A stretch of DNA of 30,577 nucleotides from Flavicella sp049625305 (GTDB taxonomy: Bacteria; Bacteroidota; Bacteroidia; Flavobacteriales; Flavobacteriaceae): positions 1 through 30,577 of the forward strand of contig JBMZVD010000017.1 in the NCBI GenBank assembly GCA_049625305.1, given 5' to 3'. Under the pieces are notes generated by a model, which did not search any database, was not told the DNA's origin, and saw only the letters and a list, made by a program, of their open reading frames with translations. The translations under genes and the position numbers were made by a program. This document shows, one piece after another, positions 22,935-30,577 of this stretch. Position 1 is the stretch's first letter, and each line of letters starts with the position of its first letter.

Positions 22935-24353
22935 ATGGACATCTTACATATCAGTGCTGAATGTTACCCTGTTGCCAAAGTTGGAGGCTTGGCAGATGTT
23001 GTCGGCGCGCTCCCCAAATACCAAAACAAAATTGGCAAAAAAACGAGTGTTGTGATGCCTTTTTACGAAACCAATTTTTCTAAAAACACCAACTACAAAG
23101 TTGACCACAGCAATCAAGTTAGTTTGGGTGACTTAATCTACGATTTTGAAGTTTTACAAGCAGATGAAGCAAGTGCTGAATTCCCTTTGTATCAAATAAA
23201 AATTCCCGGTTTATTAGATAGAGAAAATGTATATGGATATGAAGACGACACAGAACGTTTTGTCGCTTTTCAAAAAGCAGTCCTGATCTGGGTTCTTCAA
23301 TTTGAAAACAAACCCGAAATCTTACACTGTCATGATTACCATACAGGCTTGGTACCTTTTATGGCATCTCAAGCTCACGAATTTGACACCTTAAAATACA
23401 TCCCTTCAGTATTGACCATTCACAATGCGCAATACCAAGGACAATTTTCTTTTAACAAGCTTCATTATTTTCCACCCTACGACCTCTCTAATTCAGGTTT
23501 GCTCGAATGGGCTGAGGTTATTAACCCTCTAGCTGCTGCTGTCAAGAGTAGTTGGGCAATAACAACAGTTTCTCCAAGTTACCTTATAGAACTTCGATCA
23601 GCTGCAGGTGGTCTTGAATGGTTGCTTGACAATGAGAAGGACAAGTCAATAGGGATTTTAAATGGAATCGATACTGAAGTTTGGAATCCAAAAACAGACC
23701 CAATGATTTCTAAAAACTTCAGTGTAAAAACAGTAGTTTCTGGGAAAAAGAAAAACAAAACTGATCTTTGCAAACAATTTAACTTGGATCCTAAAAAACC
23801 TCTTTTTGTCTTTATAGGACGATTGGTAGGGGAAAAAGGAGCCGAACTACTCCCTGAGATTTTTGAAAACATTCTAAAAAACCCAAAAATTGACCCTTCA
23901 ATTTTAGTGTTGGGTTCGGGAAATGAGGAAACTGAAAACGCTTTAAAAGAATTGAGCTCTAAATACAAAGGAAGGTATAATGCATTTATTGGATACGATG
24001 AAAAATTATCTCATAATATCTATGCTGGTGCAGACTTTTTATTGATGCCATCACGCGTAGAGCCTTGTGGACTCAACCAAATGTACTCATTGCGTTATGG
24101 AACAATCCCTATTGTTAGAAGTATCGGAGGACTAAAAGATACAATTGTTGATATTTCAGAAAAAGATGGTTTTGGCATCTGTCATGAAAACACAGAAGTT
24201 CATGAAGCAGTTTCAGCAATAGAAAGAGGCTATGCGCTGTACCATGACACCAAAAAATTCAAACAAATAAGAACACAAATTATGCAAATCGACCATTCAT
24301 GGGATGGCGCTGCTAAGAATTATATAGATTTATACGAAACATTAAAAAATTAA
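22935..24353 (+). CDS. glgA: Glycogen synthase (ADP-glucose), GT5
   Basis: A 472-residue GT5 enzyme that adds glucose from ADP-glucose to the non-reducing end of alpha-1,4-glucan. The N-terminal ADP-glucose motif KVGGLADVVG is at 15-24. The HCHDYHTGLVPF segment and TIHNAQYQGQF follow in the first Rossmann half. The second half has FIGRLVGEKG and SRVEPCGLNQMYSLRYG, with Glu376 in the position of the catalytic-site Glu377 of E. coli GlgA, and IGGLKDTI. Length is normal. It starts the operon; glgC follows after 5 nt. Confidence 0.96.
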   Translation: MDILHISAECYPVAKVGGLADVVGALPKYQNKIGKKTSVVMPFYETNFSKNTNYKVDHSNQVSLGDLIYDFEVLQADEASAEFPLYQIKIPGLLDRENVYGYEDDTERFVAFQKAVLIWVLQFENKPEILHCHDYHTGLVPFMASQAHEFDTLKYIPSVLTIHNAQYQGQFSFNKLHYFPPYDLSNSGLLEWAEVINPLAAAVKSSWAITTVSPSYLIELRSAAGGLEWLLDNEKDKSIGILNGIDTEVWNPKTDPMISKNFSVKTVVSGKKKNKTDLCKQFNLDPKKPLFVFIGRLVGEKGAELLPEIFENILKNPKIDPSILVLGSGNEETENALKELSSKYKGRYNAFIGYDEKLSHNIYAGADFLLMPSRVEPCGLNQMYSLRYGTIPIVRSIGGLKDTIVDISEKDGFGICHENTEVHEAVSAIERGYALYHDTKKFKQIRTQIMQIDHSWDGAAKNYIDLYETLKN

Positions 24354-24358
24354 ACACG

Positions 24359-25663
24359 ATGAAGAAGAAAGTACTTGGTATCATTTTAGGAGGAGGACAA
24401 GGATCTAGACTACAACCCCTGACATCGACTCGCTCAAAGCCAGCCGTTCCAATCGCAGGAAAATACAGATTGGTTGACATCCCTATTTCAAACTGTATCA
24501 ACTCTGGTATTGAGAGAATGTTTGTATTGACTCAATTCAACTCTGCCTCTTTAAACAGACATATAAAAAACACCTATAATTTTAGTTTTTTCAACGATAG
24601 TTTTGTTGACGTACTCGCTGCCGAACAAACACCTGAGAGTGCCAATTGGTTTCAAGGAACAGCTGATGCCGTCAGACAATCCATGCACCACTGTTTGAAA
24701 CATGAATGGGACTACGCATTGATTCTATCCGGAGATCAATTGTACCAAATGGACTTTACAGACATGATGGAACAGCACGAGAAAAACGAAGCTAAAGTTA
24801 CCATCGCAACACTCCCTGTAACTCAAGAAGACGCTACTGGATTTGGAATTTTAAAAACAGATGATAACAACCTGATTACTTCATTTGTAGAAAAGCCAAG
24901 TCTAGAAGAATTGCCTGATTGGACTTCTGAGGTAACAGATGAAATGAAACGCCAAAATAAAAATCATTTGGCATCCATGGGTATCTATATCTTTAACAGA
25001 GACTTCTTAAGTGAAGTTCTAGAAAATACAGATACTATGGATTTTGGTAAAGAAATAATACCTCAAGCTATAGAAAACAACAAAGTACTGAGCTATCCAT
25101 ATGAAGGGTACTGGACTGATATTGGTACGATAGCTTCCTTCTTTGAAGCCAACCTTGGACTGACAGATGACATCCCTGCTTTTGACCTATTCAACACCTC
25201 AAAAAGTGTATTGACAAGAGCGAGAATCTTACCACCGTCAAAAATTCAAGGAACCACTCTTGAAAAAACATTAATTGCAGCAGGTTCTATAATCAACGCA
25301 AGTAGAATTGAAAATTCTATTGTAGGGATTCGAAGTAGAATAGGTGTTGGCACAAACATATCAAACTGCTATGTGATGGGAGCTGACGCTTATCAAGATC
25401 TCGAGGAAATTGAAGCTTGTAAAAAACATAACAAACCTTATGTAGGAATTGGTGAACGTTGCTATATCAACAACTGTATCATCGACAAAAATGCATGTAT
25501 CGGAAACGATGTTCGAATCAATGGAGGACCACATCTTGAAGATATAGACACTCCTACTTACACCGTAAGAGATGGAATTGTTGTTATCAAAAGTAAAGCT
25601 GTAATCCCTAGCGGAACTGTAATCATTGGCAAAAAAAAAAGAGAAGCTGAATACGTCTATTAA
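24359..25663 (+). CDS. glgC: Glucose-1-phosphate adenylyltransferase (ADP-glucose pyrophosphorylase)
   Basis: A 434-residue enzyme making ADP-glucose from ATP and glucose-1-phosphate, the committed and usually allosterically controlled step of glycogen synthesis. The nucleotide-binding signature GGGQGSRLQPLT is at 11-22, followed by KPAVPIAGKYRLVDIPISNC; LSGDQLYQMD is the metal/substrate segment, VEKPS and YWTDIGTI are typical, and the C-terminal left-handed beta-helix (ENSIVGIRSRIGVGTNI) ends the protein. It is complete and sits between glgA and glgB with very short gaps. Confidence 0.96.
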   Translation: MKKKVLGIILGGGQGSRLQPLTSTRSKPAVPIAGKYRLVDIPISNCINSGIERMFVLTQFNSASLNRHIKNTYNFSFFNDSFVDVLAAEQTPESANWFQGTADAVRQSMHHCLKHEWDYALILSGDQLYQMDFTDMMEQHEKNEAKVTIATLPVTQEDATGFGILKTDDNNLITSFVEKPSLEELPDWTSEVTDEMKRQNKNHLASMGIYIFNRDFLSEVLENTDTMDFGKEIIPQAIENNKVLSYPYEGYWTDIGTIASFFEANLGLTDDIPAFDLFNTSKSVLTRARILPPSKIQGTTLEKTLIAAGSIINASRIENSIVGIRSRIGVGTNISNCYVMGADAYQDLEEIEACKKHNKPYVGIGERCYINNCIIDKNACIGNDVRINGGPHLEDIDTPTYTVRDGIVVIKSKAVIPSGTVIIGKKKREAEYVY

Positions 25664-25702
25664 AAATTAGAAAAATTGACAATACTTAAACAAACTGCAA
25701 CA

Positions 25703-27616
25703 GTGAGCAACGTAAAACATCACAGTCTTTTTTCTCAATTTGACATAGACCTTTTCAAGGCTGGAAAACACTATCGCCTCTATGAAAAATTTGGCGCACA
25801 CCCTGCAACGGTCGATGGTGTAGAGGGAATTTATTTTGCCGTATGGGCCCCTGCTGCAAACCATGTGTATGTCGTAGGAGAATTTAATTTCTGGGATTCT
25901 GAAGAACACCTACTTCATGTGAGATGGGACGGCTCTGGAATTTGGGAAGGTTTTATTCCTGGATTAAAGATGGGCGTTCAATACAAGTACAAAATTCACT
26001 CCAACAACCATGGAATAGTAACTGAAAAAGCAGATCCCTATGCCTTTGCTTGTGAACAACCACCGAGAACCGCCTCTGTAGCTTACGACATAGAAAACTA
26101 CAAATGGAAAGACAGCAACTGGATGTCTTACCGAAAAGATAAAAACGGACTCGACAAACCCTACGCTGTACTTGAAGTACACCTAGGATCTTGGATGTGG
26201 AACGTAGAAGAAAACAGAGCTTTGACCTATGTTGAGCTTGCAGACAAACTCGTGGCTTACCTAAAGGAGATGGCATATACACATGTTGAATTTATGCCTG
26301 TTATGGAATATCCATACGACCCTTCTTGGGGCTATCAGTTGGTTGGTTATTTTGCACCTACGTCGCGTTTTGGGAGCCCAAAAGACTTTATGTTCTTAGT
26401 AGATCAATTGCATCAAAATGATATCGGTGTTATTCTTGATTGGGTACCCTCTCACTTTCCATCTGACGACCATGGACTGGGCTTTTTTGACGGTTCTCAT
26501 CTTTACGAACACCCTGACAGAAGAAAAGGATACCATCAAGATTGGAAGAGCTTGATCTTTAATTACGGTAGAAATGAAGTGCGATCTTTCTTAATCAGTA
26601 ACGCTATTTTTTGGCTAGACAAATACCATATTGATGGATTACGTGTAGACGCAGTTGCTTCTATGTTGTACCTAGATTATTCTAGAGAAGATGGGGAATG
26701 GGAACCAAACATGTACGGAGGTCGAGAAAACTTAGATGCAATTTCATTCCTTAAAGATTTTAACACAGAAGTATATGCAAGCTTCGAAGGCGTACAAACC
26801 ATCGCTGAAGAATCTACTGCGTTTCCTATGGTTACCAAACCTGAAAACTTGGGAGGTCTTGGTTTTGGCATGAAATGGATGATGGGTTGGATGCACGATA
26901 CGTTAGAATATTTTAAAGAAGACAGCATCAACAGAAAATACCATCACAATAAAATAACGTTTAGTTTGGCCTATGCCTTTACTGAAAACTTTATGCTTCC
27001 ATTATCTCATGATGAAGTAGTATATGGTAAACAATCAATTTTAGGTCGTATGCCAGGTGACAAATGGCAACGTTTGGCTAATCTGAGATTGCTTTATGGG
27101 TACATGTATGCACACCCAGGAGCAAACCTCATGTTCATGGGAAGTGAATTTGGGCAAGAAAACGAATGGGATTATTCTAAAAGTTTGGACTGGAATCTAC
27201 TGGATGACCCAATGCACAACAAGATGAAAAACTTTGTAAAAGATTTAAATATATTTTACAAAAATACTCCAGCACTCTATGAAAAAGCTTTCGGTATCGA
27301 AGGGTTTGAATGGATCAACTACGAAAAAAACGAAGACTCAATCATTAGTTTTATAAGAAAAGGACACGATCCTAAAAATGATGTAATAGTCGTCTGTAAT
27401 TTCACCCCTGTTGTAAGAGAAAATTACCTTTTGGGTATTCACAAAAGTGGATATCTAAAAGAAGTTCTAAATAGTGATGATGCAAAATATGGTGGAGGAA
27501 ATGTAAAAAATTTAGGGAAAATTGAAATCGCATCAAAACCATGGGATTTCAAATCAAACTCTGCAAAAATTACAATCCCCCCATTAGGTGTCACAATTTT
27601 CAAAGTTATTAGTTAA
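25703..27616 (+). CDS. glgB: 1,4-alpha-glucan branching enzyme, GH13
   Basis: A 637-residue enzyme that cuts alpha-1,4 chains and rejoins them as alpha-1,6 branches. The CBM48 domain (about 30-120, FAVWAPAANHVYVVGEFNFWD) comes first, then the GH13 barrel with the four conserved regions: DWVPSHFP; GLRVDAVASMLY with nucleophile Asp316; TIAEEST with acid/base Glu369; and LPLSHDEVVYGK. The C-terminal beta domain closes at VTIFKV. It is shorter than E. coli GlgB, lacking an extra N-terminal module. No ATG is available at the start: GTG 25703 (MSNVKHHSLF) best fits homologues, with an in-frame TTG at 25676 as alternative (nine residues longer). It follows glgC closely. Confidence 0.94.
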   Translation: MSNVKHHSLFSQFDIDLFKAGKHYRLYEKFGAHPATVDGVEGIYFAVWAPAANHVYVVGEFNFWDSEEHLLHVRWDGSGIWEGFIPGLKMGVQYKYKIHSNNHGIVTEKADPYAFACEQPPRTASVAYDIENYKWKDSNWMSYRKDKNGLDKPYAVLEVHLGSWMWNVEENRALTYVELADKLVAYLKEMAYTHVEFMPVMEYPYDPSWGYQLVGYFAPTSRFGSPKDFMFLVDQLHQNDIGVILDWVPSHFPSDDHGLGFFDGSHLYEHPDRRKGYHQDWKSLIFNYGRNEVRSFLISNAIFWLDKYHIDGLRVDAVASMLYLDYSREDGEWEPNMYGGRENLDAISFLKDFNTEVYASFEGVQTIAEESTAFPMVTKPENLGGLGFGMKWMMGWMHDTLEYFKEDSINRKYHHNKITFSLAYAFTENFMLPLSHDEVVYGKQSILGRMPGDKWQRLANLRLLYGYMYAHPGANLMFMGSEFGQENEWDYSKSLDWNLLDDPMHNKMKNFVKDLNIFYKNTPALYEKAFGIEGFEWINYEKNEDSIISFIRKGHDPKNDVIVVCNFTPVVRENYLLGIHKSGYLKEVLNSDDAKYGGGNVKNLGKIEIASKPWDFKSNSAKITIPPLGVTIFKVIS

Positions 27617-27691
27617 GCAATGAAATCTTTGTATGGCTTACAAAGAGATTTAGCAGCTAATGATATCTATTATTTATTAAAAATATGAATC

Positions 27692-30088
27692 ATGATATTA
27701 AGTACAGAACTAGAACACAAAGGGAATATTTTTCCAAGTCAAATTACAAGATATAAGAAAAATGTAGATGTACTACATTTTTCTACTTCCAACAATGTCA
27801 TACTTCAAGTAACCGTGTTAAGAGACAGTATCTTACGTTTTAGGTATACTACTGTTGGAAAATTTGACAATGACTTTTCATATGCTATCTCAAGTAAATC
27901 AAACAGAGGTTACAATCATCTTGAAATTGAAGAAGACGAAGAAAGTTACAAAATAACTACTTCTAAATTGATCTGTGTTATTTACAAAAATGACTTGAGA
28001 AAATCGATTTATGACGTACAAGACAACACGCTTATCTGTGAAGATGAACTTGGCTTCCATTGGGAGGAAAGTTATGAATTTGGTGGAGATATTGTAAAAA
28101 TGAGTAAGGCTTCTCAGAATGGAGAGAGTTTTTATGGATTGGGTGACAAACCACAACATACCAACCTCAAAGGAAGAAGATTTGAAAATTGGGCAACCGA
28201 TTCCTATGCTTTTGGAAAAAATACTGACCCCATTTATAAGGCCATTCCTTTTTACACAGGACTCCATCACGGAAAAGCTTATGGAATCTTTTTTGACAAT
28301 ACTTTTAAAACTTATTTTGACTTTTGTCACGAGAGAAGAAACGTAACAAGTTTTTGGGCTCAAGGAGGTGAAATGAACTACTACTTCTTCTACGGACCAA
28401 AAATGCAAGACGTAGTAACTAGTTATACGGATTTGACAGGTACCCCTGAATTACCTCCTTTATGGGCTTTGGGATACCATCAATGCAAATGGAGTTATTA
28501 TCCAGAAGCAAACGTCAAGGAAGTCACACAAAGGTTTAGAGACTTAAAAATCCCATGTGATGCAATTTATTTAGACATTGACTACATGGAAGGGTTTCGT
28601 TGTTTTACTTGGAGTAAAGACTATTTTCCTGATCCAAAAAGAATGGTAAAAGAACTAGAAGACGACGGTTTCAAAACAGTTGTTATCATAGATCCTGGAA
28701 TTAAAATAGACAACGAATATAGCGTATTCAAAGAAGCACTTGACAAGGATTATTTTTGTAAAAGAGCCGATGGGCCTTACATGAAAGGTAAAGTATGGCC
28801 TGGCGAGTGTTACTTTCCTGACTTTACGAGAGCGGAAGTAAGAGAATGGTGGGCAGGACTCTTTAAAGAACTTATTGAAGATACCGGAGTCAAAGGAGTT
28901 TGGAACGATATGAATGAACCTGCTGTAATGGATGTTCCTGGTAAAACATTTCCAAATGATGTGCGACACGATTACGATGGAAACCCATGTAGTCATCGAA
29001 AAGCACATAATATTTACGGTATGCAGATGGCAAGAGCTACCTACCATGGTCTAAAAAAATTCAATTATCCTAAACGTCCATTCGTAATCACAAGATCTGC
29101 TTATTCTGGTACCCAAAGATATACGTCTACTTGGATGGGAGACAATGTCGCTACATGGGAGCATTTACAGATTGCAAACATTCAAGCACAGCGACTTGCC
29201 ATGTCTGGTTTTTCATTTGCAGGATCGGATATTGGAGGTTTTGCCGAACAACCAAATGGTGAACTATACGCTAGATGGATTCAACTAGGAGCTTTTCATC
29301 CATTTTGTAGAACCCACTCTTCAGGAGATCATGGAGATCAAGAACCTTGGGCATTTGATGAAGAAATCACCAATGTTGTTCGTAAATTCATCGAAATACG
29401 TTACGAACTACTACCATATTTATACACCTCTTTCTACAAATATTCTGAGGAAAGAGAACCGATGATTAAGTCCTTAGTTTTATATGATCAAGAAGATACT
29501 CAAACGCACTATAGAGTGGATGAGTTTATCTGTGGAGATAAAATTTTAGTATGCCCAATTAGCGAGCCTAACGCAAAAGGTAGACGTATGTATTTGCCTG
29601 TCGGTAAGTGGTACAACTATTGGACAAAAGAAACGCAGTGTGGAGGAAGAGAAACTTGGGTTGACGCAGAACTAGACAGCATGCCAATTTTTATCAAAGC
29701 AGGTGCTATTATCCCTAAATATCCCGTGCAACAATATGTAGGAGAAAAAGTGATAGAGCAAGTAAATCTGGACACTTATTACCTAGAAGGCACTGAAACT
29801 TCTGAATTGTACGAGGATGCTAACGACGGTTACGATTATACAAAAGGAAGGTTTAGCTTGCGCAACTTTAAGTTGGAAGGAGCTGAAGATAAATTGACCA
29901 TAAGACATCACAAACAAGGAAAATTTGAAACATCTTACAAAACATTTAAGATCAATTTGTTTGGATTGCCATTTGAGGTTAAGAAAATTAAACTCAACAA
30001 TGAATATGTGGACTTATCAGATGTAAGCTATGAAAATAGAACACTCATAGTTCCTGCTGATTTCACCAACATACAAATCAAAGGTTAA
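27692..30088 (+). CDS. Alpha-glucosidase, glycoside hydrolase family 31
   Basis: A 798-residue GH31 enzyme releasing glucose from non-reducing ends of alpha-glucans. An N-terminal beta-sandwich (about 30-230, ending in GGEMNYYFFYGP) precedes the barrel, which begins ELPPLWALGYHQCKWSYY and has LDIDYMEGF. The nucleophile motif GVWNDMNEPAV contains Asp406 and the acid/base motif WMGDNVATW contains Asp484; RTHSSGDHGDQEPW follows. C-terminal beta domains are complete. No signal peptide is seen, so it is probably cytoplasmic. It follows glgB by 75 nt on the same strand without a terminator, so it is likely part of the glycogen operon, acting in glycogen or maltodextrin turnover. The exact linkage preference (alpha-1,4 or alpha-1,6) cannot be read from the sequence. 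Confidence 0.93.
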   Translation: MILSTELEHKGNIFPSQITRYKKNVDVLHFSTSNNVILQVTVLRDSILRFRYTTVGKFDNDFSYAISSKSNRGYNHLEIEEDEESYKITTSKLICVIYKNDLRKSIYDVQDNTLICEDELGFHWEESYEFGGDIVKMSKASQNGESFYGLGDKPQHTNLKGRRFENWATDSYAFGKNTDPIYKAIPFYTGLHHGKAYGIFFDNTFKTYFDFCHERRNVTSFWAQGGEMNYYFFYGPKMQDVVTSYTDLTGTPELPPLWALGYHQCKWSYYPEANVKEVTQRFRDLKIPCDAIYLDIDYMEGFRCFTWSKDYFPDPKRMVKELEDDGFKTVVIIDPGIKIDNEYSVFKEALDKDYFCKRADGPYMKGKVWPGECYFPDFTRAEVREWWAGLFKELIEDTGVKGVWNDMNEPAVMDVPGKTFPNDVRHDYDGNPCSHRKAHNIYGMQMARATYHGLKKFNYPKRPFVITRSAYSGTQRYTSTWMGDNVATWEHLQIANIQAQRLAMSGFSFAGSDIGGFAEQPNGELYARWIQLGAFHPFCRTHSSGDHGDQEPWAFDEEITNVVRKFIEIRYELLPYLYTSFYKYSEEREPMIKSLVLYDQEDTQTHYRVDEFICGDKILVCPISEPNAKGRRMYLPVGKWYNYWTKETQCGGRETWVDAELDSMPIFIKAGAIIPKYPVQQYVGEKVIEQVNLDTYYLEGTETSELYEDANDGYDYTKGRFSLRNFKLEGAEDKLTIRHHKQGKFETSYKTFKINLFGLPFEVKKIKLNNEYVDLSDVSYENRTLIVPADFTNIQIKG

Positions 30089-30107
30089 TTAAATTATACC
30101 ATCGTAA

Positions 30108-30136
30108 AAGCCCTCAAACATTAAGTTTGAGGGCTT
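30108..30136. terminator. Bidirectional terminator between GH31 and glycosyltransferase genes
   Basis: AAGCCCTCAAAC (30108-30119) pairs with GTTTGAGGGCTT (30125-30136), a perfect 12-bp stem with a 5-nt loop. Convergent genes lie on both sides and T-rich sequence follows on each strand. Confidence 0.88.
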
Positions 30137-30178
30137 CTATATTTTATAAGTATCCAAATAAAAATCAGATTGAAACTA

Positions 30179-30577
30179 TTAGATTTCATGCAATAATTGT
30201 TGTGAGAACTCATTTGCAATGATATACTTTGACAAAACAGCATCCACAATCTGAACAGTTGTATCTGGATAATCAACTTCAACGTCACTAGCAGTTTCAA
30301 CCCAATTTTTGATTTCAGGAAGGTATTTCTTCTTCAATGATTTTAATGAAGGAACACCACAATCTCGCAAGCCGGCAGCATTATAATGCTGTTCGAACTG
30401 CCCTTTCATCGGAATCACTAACAATTTCTTCTTTAGAAACATCGCTTCTGCTGGAGTTTCAAAACCTGCGCCACAAATCACACCTTTACAAGAAGCAATA
30501 CTCTTTTCGAACTTTTGAGCATTTATAGGAAAAATTGACACATTCTTTTGACGGTAAGATTGTTTGCATTTTTTTGA
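30179..30577 (-). CDS. MurG-like glycosyltransferase, C-terminal part
   Basis: The last 132 codons of a minus-strand gene whose 5' end lies beyond the right edge; the frame stays open to position 30577, so an internal GTG at 30541 is not its start. The sequence FEKSIASCKGVICGAGFETPAEAMFLKKKLL is the nucleotide-sugar-binding motif of the GT-B fold as in MurG and MurG-like (MJ1255-type) transferases, followed by VIPMKGQFEQHYNAAGL, which is also characteristic (prevent/recover donor site: Gln, Glu, Asn residues). The C-terminus is helical. It probably transfers a sugar to a lipid or small acceptor; acceptor and donor are unknown. It is convergent with the GH31 gene. Confidence 0.85.
   Translation of the reverse strand, partial: SKKCKQSYRQKNVSIFPINAQKFEKSIASCKGVICGAGFETPAEAMFLKKKLLVIPMKGQFEQHYNAAGLRDCGVPSLKSLKKKYLPEIKNWVETASDVEVDYPDTTVQIVDAVLSKYIIANEFSQQLLHEI

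Noticed and set aside
24313..24501. Minus-strand frame overlapping the glgA/glgC junction
   Set aside because: It is antisense to two conserved genes and has no independent support.
27899..28408. 169-residue minus-strand frame inside the GH31 gene
   Set aside because: It overlaps a well-conserved coding region, has no recognisable domain and no upstream signal.
30179..30541. Complete 120-residue gene starting at GTG 30541
   Set aside because: The frame stays open to the window edge and the motif belongs to the C-terminal half of a longer GT-B glycosyltransferase.
1..30577. CRISPR array, integrase, insertion sequence or prophage
   Set aside because: No regularly spaced long repeats, transposase or phage proteins, and no tRNA-linked duplication were seen.

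Overview
The window looks like chromosomal core DNA of a Bacteroidota bacterium, most likely a marine-type Flavobacteriaceae. The evidence is low G+C, genes preceded by A-rich leaders rather than Shine-Dalgarno sites, repeated matches to the Bacteroidota promoter (TTG/TTTG, about 17-23 nt, TAnnTTTG), a type IX secretion C-terminal domain, DUF3098 next to ftsX, and family-typical proteins. No phage, transposon, CRISPR array, integrase or plasmid function was seen.

Layout. 1-2107 (minus): two adjacent lipoproteins sharing an N-terminal module (the first cut by the window edge, the second carrying leucine-rich repeats) and a beta-propeller-like lipoprotein. 2108-2600: a possible 41-codon ORF, hairpins and a tRNA with anticodon CAU. 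2603-3574 (minus): a short-chain polyprenyl diphosphate synthase. 3746-10371 (plus): a four-gene efflux operon, TetR regulator - TolC-like outer-membrane factor - periplasmic adaptor lipoprotein - RND pump, with a 9-bp inverted repeat over its promoter as a likely operator. 10663-13026 (minus): a large secreted T9SS protein. 13174-15192: recX, then three poorly known small genes. 15196-17849 (minus): ftsX - DUF3098 - uppP - truB, an envelope/division and RNA-modification operon. 18019-19609 (plus): rbfA and a LolC/E-like permease with a 1-nt gap. 19658-20656 (minus): tRNA dihydrouridine synthase. 20873-22669 (plus): lepA. 22935-30088 (plus): glgA-glgC-glgB and a GH31 alpha-glucosidase, a glycogen synthesis cluster paired with a glucan hydrolase. 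30179-30577 (minus): the C-terminal part of a MurG-like glycosyltransferase, cut by the edge.

How the genes work together. The pump operon encodes all three envelope layers of a tripartite exporter plus its probable self-regulator. GlgC makes ADP-glucose, GlgA polymerises it, GlgB adds alpha-1,6 branches, and the GH31 enzyme probably trims alpha-glucans; no glycogen phosphorylase or debranching enzyme is in view. UppP supplies undecaprenyl phosphate for wall synthesis and FtsX acts at division.

I found no convincing undescribed system. The best leads are the candidate TetR operator, an RND pump with two extra hydrophobic segments, the paired EF-hand/LRR lipoproteins, the unknown genes between recX and truB, and the many non-ATG starts. 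All family calls come from reading the translations; no database search was run.
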